The notes beneath the pieces were generated by a model that was not told where the DNA came from, made no database searches, and was given only the letters and a program-made list of their open reading frames with translations. Source: Choristoneura fumiferana (Eukaryota; Arthropoda; Insecta; Lepidoptera; Tortricidae). From it: a stretch of 64,000 nt of DNA. The stretch's first letter is position 1, and each line of letters opens with the position of its first letter. Below, piece after piece: positions 1 through 10,960 of this stretch. Position numbers and translations under genes: made by a program. The stretch covers positions 18,837,849-18,901,848 of the forward strand of contig NC_133481.1 in assembly GCF_025370935.1 (NCBI RefSeq), written 5' to 3'.

Positions 1-654
1 AAAATGTAGAGAAGCTCTGTCACCTTTTAAATTACCCATATCAAATTTCAAGTTAATCTGATCAATTGAAGTGGATCAATGACTTTCAAAGATGTGAATT
101 CGGACTTATGCTCTTGACAAATCCACATATATTTAGGTAAACACCAGGACATGTGAAACTAATAAAATCGAATGTCAAGCAATAGCAACAAAATGTTCCT
201 CAGTTAGGTTCTCGGTGACTTGCCTTTTAAATTCAATCCAATCTTTATAATAATGATGGAACAATATTTATTTGTTAAAGTTTAATTGTCGAGTGATGCC
301 TACCTACAAATGCTGCCAGAAACTTTCGCTCTGATTCTCATTCACTTAGAGTTGTGATTCTTGGCGTTTGGCTTTCGATTTCAAATAGAGACAGTAGAGT
401 TGCTTATGCCAAGTTATAAATTAGTTACTTTGGGCTAGAGGGGGTTAATTTGGGAATATAGATTACTTTATAGCTTTACATATTTGCACGACAATAATAG
501 CTCCATTTACTTTTTGCCATCGGACGTCTAAGCGTCTTTGCCCACACATTTTTAGCATTCCGTTAGCCCTCACGAATTTCCTAATGTGTATTAAATGGAA
601 TTGGAAAAAAAAACATACGTCAAGTTACTCTTACTTTGTGTAAACAGCAATTGG

Positions 655-1243
655 TACATTCTGCTCTGTTCCGCTACAAAATAACTTATCCTTTTTGTAG
701 TTAAGTAGAAAAGTCAACATTAATTAAACTCAATGTTCGTTGACCAGTTATAGGTAGCAATGGAGAACCCCTAGGTTTCTTCAGTGCCCAATTCAAAAAG
801 TAAGATATTTAAAGGGAGATCATTAAGATTCGTCTCCGATCGCAGACAATGGGTGCCTTGACCAGTTTATTGCCTACCAAAAGGAGTCATCGTGTCAAAA
901 CAAGTCTGAAAACTTAATTCTCGACCTTACATGGTTGCCGTAACGTCTTTCCAATCGCATGCTACATTCTGCTCTGTTCGCGCTACAAAATAACTTATCC
1001 TTTCTAGTTAAGTAGAAAAGTCAACATTAATTAAACTCAATGTTCGTTGACCACTTTGCCACTAGGTTTCTTCAGTGCCCAATAAGATATATTAAAGGGA
1101 GATCATTAAGATTCGTCTCCGATCGCAGACAATGGGTGCCTTGACCAGTTTATTGCCTACCAAAAGGAGTCATCGTGTCAAAACAAGTCTGAAAACTTAA
1201 TTCTCGACCTTACATCGTTGCCGTAACGTCTTTCCAATCGCAT
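655..1243. repeat. Tandem duplication of about 305 bases
   Basis: Bases 655-960 recur almost exactly at 963-1243. Both copies start with 'tacattctgctctgtt' and end with 'cgtctttccaatcgcat'. The second copy lacks some short internal segments, so it is about 25 bases shorter. The high identity implies a recent event. No coding potential is apparent. Confidence 0.9.
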
Positions 1244-1256
1244 ATGAAACTCAAAT

Positions 1257-1319
1257 GATGCGAATTGTAAATTCAGCGCGGTCCTCAAACGATGCGAATT
1301 GTAAATTCAGCGCGGTCCT
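1257..1319. repeat. Short tandem repeat, two 29-base units
   Basis: The unit beginning 'gatgcgaattgtaaattc' occurs at 1257-1285 and again at 1291-1319 with no visible difference, a period of 34 bases. It lies immediately after the larger tandem duplication. Confidence 0.9.
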
Positions 1320-1668
1320 TTGGAGTATGTTGGTTTAAAGTCTGGGCTCTCTTTAATTGTAATAAAGGCGGAATTGGTTTGTTCTCAATTTGGACGGTCA
1401 AGGACAAACGCATGAGTCACTTTTTATCGCTAAATTGGGTAACCTGCTGACTACATGTATGCGAATGTCAATAGCACAATAACGCATGTTCCCACGATTA
1501 TTCCTGGTAGCCATTTTCTGCATTGAGTCTATACACGAAAGGCTATATACTCGTAGATTTTAATAATGGCCGCCATAGAGATAAATTAAATAAAGCAAAT
1601 TAATAAGAGTGCCAAATCATATCTGTACAGTTTGCCAGGTTTTCTCTAATTGATTAATTCAGGCGTTA

Positions 1669-1725
1669 CAATACAATACAAATATTCTTTATTGCAACCA
1701 CAAGTCAGTACAAAAAATACTTATT
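1669..1725. repeat. Dispersed insect repeat fragment
   Basis: The string 'aatacaaatattctttattg' resembles the end of dispersed elements often seen in lepidopteran genomes. Assignment rests on recognition only. Confidence 0.4.
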
Positions 1726-2816
1726 ACTTACATTACTTACGCTACTTGTTACATTACGTTACGTTTGCAATACTTTGTGAAGGTCCATATTATAAATAAA
1801 GTACCTGCAATATATCGTAAAATGCAGATTAAATGATTCTCTCTCTGTCAGAAACTCTCAGAGACTAAGAAGAAACTTCGCTTGCAATAATGTAGAGTCA
1901 ATTTGCAAACACGTATGCATTCACTTCGGTCCTTGTTTCGCTTCATAGCCATATAACTTAGACTAGACACCAATCCAATAGCTATAAAACAAACTGCGAA
2001 GTAAAACAGGATATAATTTGAACCAGACTGACATAAAAAATGTTTACATTTACTCTGCCAATGCAATCACTCATTTGCAATCAATGATTTCTAATTTCAG
2101 TACGAAAAATGATCTCACCTATAATTTTAGACCGGAATATTTGTATGATTACATAATTCAATAGTGTCACTATTATATCCAAGGACTGAAGATTTTTAGT
2201 TACGCCATGATGTCATAAATGCGAACTGTAGACAATTTTAATAAATGCAACTCATATAAATGTATGGGACACTTAAGCTGGTGGGGTTTGGGCTCAAAAT
2301 CGATTGAATGGAATTTCGCACTGCGCACAAATTATCCTGGCGGCTGTAGAACGTTACGTCACGACAATTTTTAGAAGGACCGTTGTTTGTGTACATTGCG
2401 CGGCTTGGACGGCAAAATGGTGATTTATTGGACGGGAAACAGCAATGGTTGGTGAATGTGTAGCTTTGGCCGTTTGACCTTGAATCGCAGAATACCAGGG
2501 CGATGTTTCATTCGAGCGTGACGTCACGTTGTTGATTTATTTGCGGTCATGATGCACAAACTATATTTCCGCTTCTTCACGAAAAGTAGAATTCAAATGT
2601 ATTCTCTTATTAAATTAGCTAGGCTTAGTGAAATTTAATTGTTTGAGTAATCGTTTTTCACCCCACTGCCCGAAGGACGGTTGTGTTTTGTCGAGCGTAT
2701 GTACTCGTATGTATAAGTATGTCTGTTTCTTTAGTCCTCCCTGTAACTTAAACAGTTGGATGGTTTTCAAGTTATGAGGTATCATTTAAGTAAATAAAAT
2801 TTAAAAAGGAAAAAAA

Positions 2817-2961
2817 CAAGTCTAGTAGTCAGTAACTTAAAGTTTAACAGTTGGGATCCATTACTGGGAATTTTTGAGCTGGTTACGATTTTGAATGGGT
2901 CCGGACTCCCGACTGTCGAACTTTAAGACACTTAACACAGTTCTATACCACTAGACTTGTT
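2817..2961. mobile_element. Inverted-repeat (MITE-like) element
   Basis: The left end 'acaagtctagtagt' is mirrored by 'ccactagacttgtt' at the right end, about 145 bases apart, with a second shorter pairing inside ('aacttaaagt' with 'actttaag'). There is no coding capacity. This fits a small non-autonomous DNA transposon; the family is unknown. Confidence 0.5.
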
Positions 2962-3689
2962 TCTCCCCGTTTTAACTTTTATTTACTTACAGTTTTTAAA
3001 CCAATTAGGTTTCCTTTGTTTTCTAGTTACTATTGTACTTTAATACGGAGGCAACTGTTTTGTATTTTTTTCCAAAATTAACTTCGTATTCAACGCTACT
3101 AACTCTACAAATTTTTCGTACTTCTGTGTACAAACCTTCTTAATTGTCTTGGCAAGAAATATATATTCACTGTATTCGATGCTACAGATTTTTTTCCTCT
3201 CGCGTTATACACAGACGTTTCGCGGTTAGTTAACGTATTGTGTCATCGCTATTTCCGGTGCAGGAAGTGAATACGTCTGCCGAGGCTATTTCAGTGAGCA
3301 CGAGGATTTAATTAGCTAAAATTACCATTTAATAATTCACCTAATTAACGCCTAACTAGTTGTCTGAAGTCTAGCTCGCTCATGCCCTATAGGCAGTCTA
3401 GAGCAGAATCAATCAGCTGCTTTCTCAGCAAGGGAACGCCTTAAGTCCTGCTACGTCACGCCTGAAAGGAAACTTTCCCAGTTCACCAGAAAGCTGGTTT
3501 TCCCAGCGCGCATGCCCCAGACGACCGCCGGTCCGGGGGACGTCCGTGTAATCGTTACTTATTCAAACTGACAGACGTAGGTATGTCGATGTGGCTCGCG
3601 CATGCGCCCCGCCGCTTTGTAGGTCAGGGCTTCAGTCGGCACTGGAACCTAGGCACAGGAATATTGTTAGCTCATACGCCATTTTTATT

Positions 3690-4030
3690 CTAAATTATAG
3701 ATTTTGAAACGGGTTCGCTTTAAGGACGATATGTGCTTAACGATCGCGGCCGCGACGCGCGAGCCGCGAACCGGCCCCGCGCGGTGCTTCCGCGAGGCAA
3801 CAACAATACTACGCAGACCGGTCCGAAAATAAGCAGTTTGTGGGCTTTCTACCGTTTCGACACAAGATAACGTTCTATAAGGATATCTCGACGTGTTCGA
3901 GTCGCTCTCGCGCGGCTATAAACTGTATTGCCGGGGAAAATGTGGGGTGCCTATTAGCGGTGATGAGATGAGTCACCGACGCACGCGTATTTCTGTGGAG
4001 CAGGAGCTGCCGCAGGGCGCCTGAGATTTA
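3690..4030 (+). promoter_or_regulatory. CpG-rich block with TATA box, possible internal promoter
   Basis: The sequence turns sharply GC-rich with many CpG and NotI-like stretches, against an AT-rich background, and contains TATAAA at 3917-3922 in a GC-rich context. Downstream, near 4031, 'ttagtaaga' could be a splice donor of a leader exon. It lies about 600 bases upstream of the first spectrin exon. No start codon that would splice in frame to 4611 was found, so any transcript from here would need another arrangement. This is inference from composition and motif only. Confidence 0.3.
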
Positions 4031-4610
4031 GTAAGATGTGATCTGTGTACTAACTAACTAGATTTGGCAGCGGCCGACATACTGTTTACCCGAGTGGGGC
4101 GAGCCGGCCGGCCGGCGCGGCGGATGTTATGCGTTCTTAATCACCGTTACGCCATGATGACTTCAAACTTTCTGCCAACAATTCTACTGAATAATAGTGT
4201 GCCTTTTTGCCAACATATGGCGTTTAAGTGCCGAGTCGAGGCCGCGATTATCATAATGTAAACCGTGCAAAACGTAAACACTCGCCGTTGCAACGAAAAA
4301 ACTCGGTCTGATGTCACCGTGCAAACATTAGAGCGTGGAATTTAAAATTAGATGCGTCCAGCGAATCTATCGGAACGGTTCATTGAGCGACGAGCGGGCG
4401 AGGCGAGCAGGCGCCGCGCGCGACCGGCAACGAACGACGAGGTACGGCGCCGGCGACCTTGCCGTCACGGGCGCCGCGTCACGACGCGCCGTCAGACTAT
4501 TTTCGTCGCTCTTTGGCAGCTCTCCTAAACTCGTGCGCTCCTCGCCGATCCCCGTTCCAAACAGTCGACGCGTTACTCGCTAATCACTCTAACGTGCATC
4601 TCTTTTGCAG

Positions 4611-5403
4611 ATTGCGACAGAATCTAGCGGCGAAGCTCGCCGAGATCGACGAAATAGTGTCCGAATTCGACCGCGTGTCCGAGAAGATAGAAGCTTTCCG
4701 GCAGCGGATAGAGGTGTGCCTCGCGAAGGTCAAGACCTTCTACGCGTTCGCCGAGGACGACGAGAGCGGCCTGCGGGCGCTCGCCAAAGAAGTCTCCGAC
4801 CTCGCGGAGGCCACGAAGAAGTTCACGGAGGAGAGCGGGAAGCGCTCCGGCGGCTCTGCCGCCGCGGACGTCTCGCAGGAGCTGTCCGCGCTCGAGTTGT
4901 CCGCAGAGGCGCTCACCGCCGCCATGGAGGAGAAAGAGCGGGAGTGGAAGCGGGCACGCACCGCGCGCACGGAGTACGCGGCCGATGTAGAGGAGGTGCA
5001 AGCTTGGGTGCGCGCCGCGGAGCTGACGGCGCGGGACCGCGCGCTGCCGCCGGCGCCCTACCGCGAGCGGCTCGTGGCCACGCGCGCCGACGGCCCGCAG
5101 GTGGCCGACCGCATGGAGCGGCTCACGCGCAACGCGCGCGCCATCGTGGAGGGCTCGCGGGACGCGGCCGAGCGACAGCTCGTGTCGTCGACGGTCAGCG
5201 CGCTGGCCGAGCGCCTGGCCGCCGTCACCAGCGAGCTCGAGGCTCGTCAAGCAGCAGTCGAGGACGCCTGCGACGCCGTCGCGCGCGTCCTCGCGCTCCT
5301 CGAGCGCGTCCTTCTATGGGTCGAAACGCAACGCGCCTTCCTCGCGCGTCCTCTACCCCTCACGGACCTGGCCGAAGCCCAGCAGAAACAGACTGAATAC
5401 GGA
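4611..5403 (+). CDS. Msp300: Msp300 exon: spectrin repeats
   Basis: Acceptor 'tcttttgcag' ends at 4610 and donor 'gtgagc' follows at 5404. The first base completes a split codon, so an upstream exon must end with two codon bases; the exon ends on a whole codon. It encodes about 264 residues of charged, heptad-rich helix (for example KLAEIDEIVSEFDRVSEKIE and LAERLAAVTSELEARQAA), typical of two spectrin repeats. The 3' half is very GC-rich. An open frame continues upstream to about 4459, but only from a non-ATG codon and through the acceptor, so it is not part of the protein. Confidence 0.88.
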
Positions 5404-5477
5404 GTGAGCTTTCGCCTTTTACTTGTGAAGTGTGCCGCGCGTCGGACCGTTAACTCATTTTTGTTCTTTGTTTACAG

Positions 5478-5636
5478 AATGCACTCAAGAGTTGTAAGCA
5501 GCAGACTAAAAATTTAGCGGATATGACTAAGGAGATAGAAGCTATCGAACGCGTCACGAGCTCCGGGGACCTTCCCGGCAGGCTCGAAGCGGCCGAGAAC
5601 GCCACCATAGATGTCGAGAAGCGACTGGCCAAGACC
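5478..5636 (+). CDS. Msp300: Msp300 exon: spectrin repeat
   Basis: Acceptor 'tgtttacag' ends at 5477 and donor 'gttagt' starts at 5637. It is exactly 53 codons, phase 0 at both ends, and follows the preceding exon after a 74-base intron. The product starts NALKSCKQQTKNLADMTKEI and ends EKRLAKT, which fits the linker and second helix of a spectrin repeat. Confidence 0.88.
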
Positions 5637-5714
5637 GTTAGTACACGATGAAGAGTGAACATGCGTTTATTTTTTACGAGAATACCCGGGTCCTAACATT
5701 TTCATTGTTTTCAG

Positions 5715-5927
5715 AACGGCCTGCTGCAAGAACTGGCGGAGGAATGGGAGAGATGCGAGAAGAAACTGAAGGACGTCGGGCACTGGCTCGAGGCGACAAC
5801 GCGCGCGCTCGAAGCGCCCCAGAACGCCAAGAAACCTCTCAGAGACCGGCTCGCTCTCAGAGAGAAGCTCATAAACGACATCTCGACCCAGAAAACTAAG
5901 ATTTCATACGCCGTCGAGAAACTCAAC
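5715..5927 (+). CDS. Msp300: Msp300 exon: spectrin repeat
   Basis: Acceptor 'tgttttcag' ends at 5714 and donor 'gtgagt' starts at 5928. It is 71 codons, phase 0 at both ends. The product (NGLLQELAEEWERCEKKL... WLEATTRALEAP...) has the conserved spectrin tryptophans in helix A (EEW and HW). The surrounding introns are only 78 and 72 bases, unlike the kilobase introns further downstream. Confidence 0.9.
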
Positions 5928-5999
5928 GTGAGTGTGAAGATTGCTTACCGAGGGTTCGGAGGGGGTTTGTGACGTATGTTAACGCGTATTTGCGGGCAG

Positions 6000-6275
6000 G
6001 TTCACTTCGGTCCGGACGGCGTGGCGGCGCAGTCGACGGGGCCGGAGGGCGTGACGGCGGCGGCGCGCGCGCTGAGCGGCTCGCTGGACGCGCTGAGCGG
6101 CGCCACGGGCTCGCAGGCCGCGGCGCTGGGCGCGGCGCTGGCGCAGGTGGAGGCCTACTGCGCGGACGTGGCGCGGCTGCGCGCGCAGCTGCTGGACGCC
6201 GAGCAGCGCCTGAGGCACGCCGCGCAGCCCAACTACAGCCCCAGGGACCCCGAGCGCGCGCATAGGGACCAGCAG
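6000..6275 (+). CDS. Msp300: Msp300 exon: spectrin-like helix, alanine-rich
   Basis: Acceptor 'tgcgggcag' ends at 5999 and donor 'gtaagc' starts at 6276. It is 92 codons, phase 0 at both ends. The protein begins VHFGPDGVAAQ and contains an alanine- and leucine-rich helix (AAALGAALAQVEAYCADVAR) followed by a polar tail with PNYSPRDPERAH. GC content is extreme. By phase it can splice either to the short exon at 6589 or straight to the giant exon at 6936. Confidence 0.85.
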
Positions 6276-6588
6276 GTAAGCCCACACGCAGGACGACCCG
6301 CGCATGCACGGAGGAACCTATGTTAATACCGGTTTCAGTAGAGAGGGCCTCCTCCCTGCACGCGTCGGTCCGTAGATTGTACACGCACCGACACCATCGG
6401 CCCGTAGGAGGCTAGCGAATATTCTAGTTTTGTTTATCGATCTCGATCGAGGCGGTCACCGCTCGGCACCGAGCCCGCCGCTCGAGGCGAGGCCCTGTAC
6501 ATTACCACTGGCTACGCATTCATTTTATTTTCTTTTCTTTTGTTCCTTCACCCCACGCTACTAACTGTCCGGTCACGTGTCCTCGTAG

Positions 6589-6702
6589 GCGTGTAGGGAG
6601 AGAGTCAAATCGCTTCAGAGCAAGATACAGGCGCGAAACGAACGCGTCAAGCTGATAGTGCAGCGCGGGGCGCCCGACCCCGACCCGCTGCCGGACGCCT
6701 AG
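6589..6702 (+). CDS. Msp300: Candidate alternative terminal exon with stop (KASH-less isoform)
   Basis: Acceptor 'cctcgtag' ends at 6588 and the frame continues phase 0 from the previous exon: ACRERVKSLQSKIQARNERV, ending PDPLPDA and TAG at 6700-6702. The helical first part completes a spectrin-like helix. No good donor lies before the stop, so this would be a last exon and would give a product without the disordered inserts and KASH anchor. Downstream only TATAAA-type variants resembling polyadenylation signals are present near 6765-6790; no AATAAA. The giant exon downstream also has phase 0, so skipping this exon gives the long form. Coding quality is good; its use as an end is inferred. 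Confidence 0.55.
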   Translation, partial: ACRERVKSLQSKIQARNERVKLIVQRGAPDPDPLPDA

Positions 6703-6935
6703 GCGACCCTCGCGAAACCCATCATCTAGCTTTAAGCCCGAACACTAGTTATTTTCGATTCCTACTTATAAAATTTTATATATATAAAAAAACGCTAAAT
6801 ATATATAATCGAAACATTGCAGCCTCGGTCGTTTCTTTTCATGATCCTCAGCTTTCATCGCCCACACGATACAGAATCGCTTAAAAACTAAAAAGAACAC
6901 TTGTAAATCATGTCTTGTCCGTACTTGCGTATCAG

Positions 6936-9900
6936 GAGGTCACCCGGCGTATCGAAGAGCTGACCCGGGCCGTGCACGGCCTGGACCCGTACTTCGTGAT
7001 GCCGACGCCGGCGGGCGAGGAGGCGGCGCGCGCGCTGGCCGCGCTGGCGGCCGCCGCCGGCTCCGCGCAGGCGCGCCGCGCGCGGCCCCCGCCCCGCGCC
7101 CGCAGCCCCGCCTGCCAGGGCGGCACCACGTACGCCGAGATCGTGCGCGGACACGGCTCCCGGTCCAGCTCCGCGTGCTCGCCCCGATACCCGAGCGAAC
7201 ACAGCCACCCGGAAGTCGATGAGACCGCCGAGACTGGCGCATCCCCGCGAGAGGAACCCCACAGTGAAAGTGTGACCGATGTTCGTGACGGGTCCGACCG
7301 CGGTGGCACGACCCGAGTGTATGAAAGTGATAGTGCACCCGTCGTGGACGTCCCGAGCTTTCGGGACGAGTTCGTGACGTTTACCGAGGAAGTAGATTAC
7401 GATGCGGAACGATCCGTGGACCACAGTCCGGTCCCTCGAGAGCCTACTCCGGTTGCTCGAGAGCCCACTCCGATCGCTCGGGTGGTCGTACAGGCTGTGG
7501 AAGAGATCCCGGTGCCGTCCTTAGAGTACGCCAGATCCGACTATCGTGAAAGGGATCAGAGTCGCGATAGTCGAGGCAGGTCGCAAGATTTATCTTATGC
7601 GGAAATATTAGCATTAGGTCTACGTAGGCAACCTAAAACTCAGGTCATAGTGCCCCTACCGAAACCTCAGGTGGCTCAAGTCGAAATCGTAAAAGAGATC
7701 GTGGTAGACAGCGGTGAAAGCGCGCAGCCAATCAAAAAAGAACGTGTTGACACGTTGAGGCTAAAACCGGAAAGGCCTGAGAGGAGTCAACGGAGTCGCT
7801 CTAGAGACATGCCCAGGCAGAGAAGAGCTCCGGAAAAAAGACCAACTAAGGCCTTTGAAGGCCAAACTCTCAAAAAAAAGAAACCCGTCAAGAAAGTTAT
7901 TGAAGTCGAAGACTTTGAAGACGTGGAACTGGAACCTGTAACACAATGTATTGAGGTTACAGAAAAACCGGAAATCGTAAAAAAAGAGATCACTAAAAAA
8001 GTACAACACAGCGCTACTGTTGTAGAGACTGTTACCGAAACAGTTACAACAGAAAATTATCAGCAAGATGATGATGACGATAGCGAAGGTAAAAAAAATA
8101 AAAAGAAAAAGACCAAGAAGTCTAAAAGTAACGAAGATGAAATAGAAAAGGCACTTAAAGAGATTGAAAGCTCTGATAAACATAAAAAGAAAAAATTTAA
8201 AGACATCCGTGAGAAGCATTCTGAAATCTCAAAAATAATGCCAGACTCATCCAAGGCAAAGAAGAATAAAAACAACAAAGATGTAACTAAAGTCATGGTG
8301 ACAGATTATATAACAATAGAATCAGAAGTCAAACAACCAGAGGTAAAACAAACTGAGACCCAAGAAATTGAATTGAAGCAATCAGAAATTGTACCAAAAC
8401 AAAAGAAAAACAAATCCAAGATTTCTGAAGTCAAATCGGACTCTGCTACATCTTTAAAAGTTTTCGATCAATCTGTTGTCACTGGAGAAACAACTTGTCA
8501 TGAATCTATTGAAGAAGACAAAGATTCAACTATGGATACTGAATATATAGGCACAAAAATAAATGAACTGATAAAGGATATCGAATCAACGAAAGAAGTA
8601 GACACTATAAAATCTAAAAAGAAAAATAAGGATCAAAAAGACGATACCAAACACGTTCAAAAATCACATGCTGTTCAACAAACTTCAAAAGACTCTCTAA
8701 CTGATGCAGATATTTTAACATCAACAAAATACGAAAAACAGGTTAGTTTGCCACAGAGTGGTAAAAACGTGCAAGAAGGCAGCGAAATTTTGAACCTGCA
8801 AAATACGGAAACCTGGTCTGAAGCTGTAACTTCGACGAGCATCGCAAGTAGTAGTTTTAGTACTGAAGTTGTTTCAACCGTTTCAAATCAACAATACAAT
8901 GCAAGTTTGGTGGATACTGATAACAATCAGGCTACACTGTCTGCAGAGGATAAACTGGTATCTTCTATTGATAAGGAAGTTAAGGTATCCGATGTTGAAA
9001 TTCCAAAAAGGAAATCAAAGAAAAAGAGAGATCGTGATGAAGATAAAATTAAATCTGCGATGCAAACAACCGGAATGTCCGAAGTCTTGACTTTGTCTGA
9101 AGACAAAGATTTGAGAAATCCTGAAACGGTTTTAACTTATTCCGAAGATTCAGATAAGCAAGATATTTTATTAGTAGAAACTACTTTGGAAACTGTGGAA
9201 ATACCATCAGAAACAGTAAAAGCCATTGATCCTATTGTGCAAGAAATACCAAATATAGTCAAACAAATTGAAGAACATAAGCCTAAGAAAAAGAAATCCA
9301 AAAACGAAAAACCTGCTGAAGTAAAGGACATTAAACCAGACAGAATCATGGTAGCCGAAACTGAAAAGATTACATCTGAACCTGATACTAATCTTAAAGA
9401 TCAAGTTAAAACCAATAAAGAAAAGTCTAAGTCCAAAAAATCAAAAAGGATAGAAAGTATCCCTGACGATATTGTTACTGAAAAACAAGATTCATTTGAA
9501 ACTGAAACAAGAGAAAAGACATCTCAAGATACTATTATTCAGATGCAAAGTACATCCACTACAGAGGTAGTACATAGTAATTTACTTATCAAAGAAAAAT
9601 CTAAAACAAAGAAAAGTAAACACACTGAAAGTGTTCCAGAAACGATTGTATCAGATGTCTTAGAAGAATTTGAACAAATAACAAAGGCTGAAGAAGAACA
9701 ATTTGAAGTCGTTAAAAGTCACAAGAAAAAGAGTAAATCCAGGAAACCGAAACCTGTAGATGACGAAGTAGAAAGAGCTCTCAAAGAAATTGAAGAGTCG
9801 CAGAGCACTAAAAAAGACAAGGCGCAAAAACGAAGAGATAAAACTCAAACACTTGAAAAATCCTGTGTTTTAACAAAAGAAAAATCTAACGTGTCATTAA

Positions 9901-10960
9901 AATTAGAAGAGCCTGTAGATGAAAGATCCTGTGTTTTAGCAACAGAAAAATCTAACTTGTCACTAGAACCAGAAAAGTCTGTAGATTTGCATTCAAAGGA
10001 TAGTGTCATAACAATGGATTGGAACACATTGATGGCTGAAGAAGAATCTACTTCTGTAGAAACTTTCAACTTACCAAAATCATTACGTGAAGAATCATCT
10101 AAACATGTTGCCACGGAAGTGACAATAGTTGAAACAAATGCTATACAAGAGCAAAAAAGCGAACACAGAGTAAGAGATAGTAAACATGAAATCTCAAAGA
10201 CAAGTAGAGATACAAATATAGTTACTGCCGTTGACACGACGGAGAAAAAACAGGACATATCATCTTCAACATCAAGTCCTGGTAGTGAACAGAATAATAA
10301 TGATAAAAATTTCAATACAGAATCTCTCAAAGAGACTGTCAACATTGAAGAAGTTATAACTACAACACCTGTATCTAGAGATATCGAAACCAAAACCATT
10401 TATCTAATAACGCATGAAGAAAAGAAACTACCTCCTATTAGAACTGTAAAAGTTTTCAGTAGTAAATCTAATTCCTTGGAAGAAACTACTGAAACTGGCA
10501 TACTCGATGAGGCTGTCGTTGACAAAATCACTGATGAAATTGCTTCCAGTAGTCTAGAAACCACGAAAGCAGATGAACAAATTCAAGGTAAACAGCCTGC
10601 TGATCAAAAAGTAGAGTCTGTTGAAGACAAAGTAAGCGAGAATTTTACATCTAGTTTACAAGAATCAAGTGACAAAACAATATCCGAAACGGACACTGAA
10701 GGAAAGTTTATTGAAGAACTAGACACTATTGGAAATGTTTCTGAAAATATGTCTTCCACTGACACCATAAATGTAACAGATTGTAAAGATGGTTCTGCTA
10801 ATTTAGAATTAATCCAGCAATCTGAATCTGATCTTGGCTTGTCTGAGACTTTACCATGTAAAGCACCAGAAACCTTAGCTAGTGAAACTTCAGAATATGG
10901 GAGCGAGATAACCATTTCTAAAGTTATTGCCGATAAGCTGGAAGGTGAACAAGGAAGGAT
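6936..10960 (+). CDS. Msp300: Msp300 giant exon 1, first part: disordered, lysine-cluster-rich
   Basis: Acceptor 'cttgcgtatcag' ends at 6935, giving phase 0 GAG GTC ACC (EVTRRIEELTRAVHGLDPYF). The codons just upstream in the same frame start at TTG, not ATG, and lie in the intron. After about 60 helical, GC-rich residues the protein is low-complexity, acidic and lysine-rich. Lysine clusters (for example KKNKKKKTKKSK) recur about every 100-200 residues. A motif like DEIEKALKEIESS occurs at about 8128 and 9755. TTYAEIVRG and LSYAEILALGL occur at about 7125 and 7589. Two 66-base tandem units (SCVL..EKSN) lie at 9861-9992. The frame breaks at the 3' end (TGA at 10965); the coding frame resumes in the -1 register directly after. 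No catalytic domain is recognised. Confidence 0.85.

Larger units (their letters stand above)
1..4610. other. Upstream intron or flank without recognised coding exon
   Basis: No exon with spectrin-like coding potential was found here. The stretch holds a roughly 305-base tandem duplication (655-1243), a short 29-base duplication (1257-1319), a dispersed-repeat fragment near 1669-1725, an inverted-repeat element (2817-2961) and a GC- and CpG-rich block from about 3690 to 4600 that may be promoter sequence. Open frames in the GC-rich block lack ATG starts or splice-compatible ends. The exon at 4611 needs a donor that leaves two bases of a codon, and no convincing partner is visible in this interval, so its partner probably lies further upstream. 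Confidence 0.6.

Noticed and set aside
1848..2066. Minus-strand frame with a membrane-like segment
   Set aside because: Short, in AT-rich DNA, without promoter, splice sites or recognisable family; AT-rich random frames often look hydrophobic.
4459..4610. Open frame extending the first exon upstream
   Set aside because: It begins at a non-ATG codon and crosses a strong acceptor; the sequence upstream of 4611 is not spectrin-like.
4624..5250. Long minus-strand and other-frame reading frames over GC-rich exons
   Set aside because: They mirror the coding exon in GC-rich sequence where stops are rare and show no independent coding signs.
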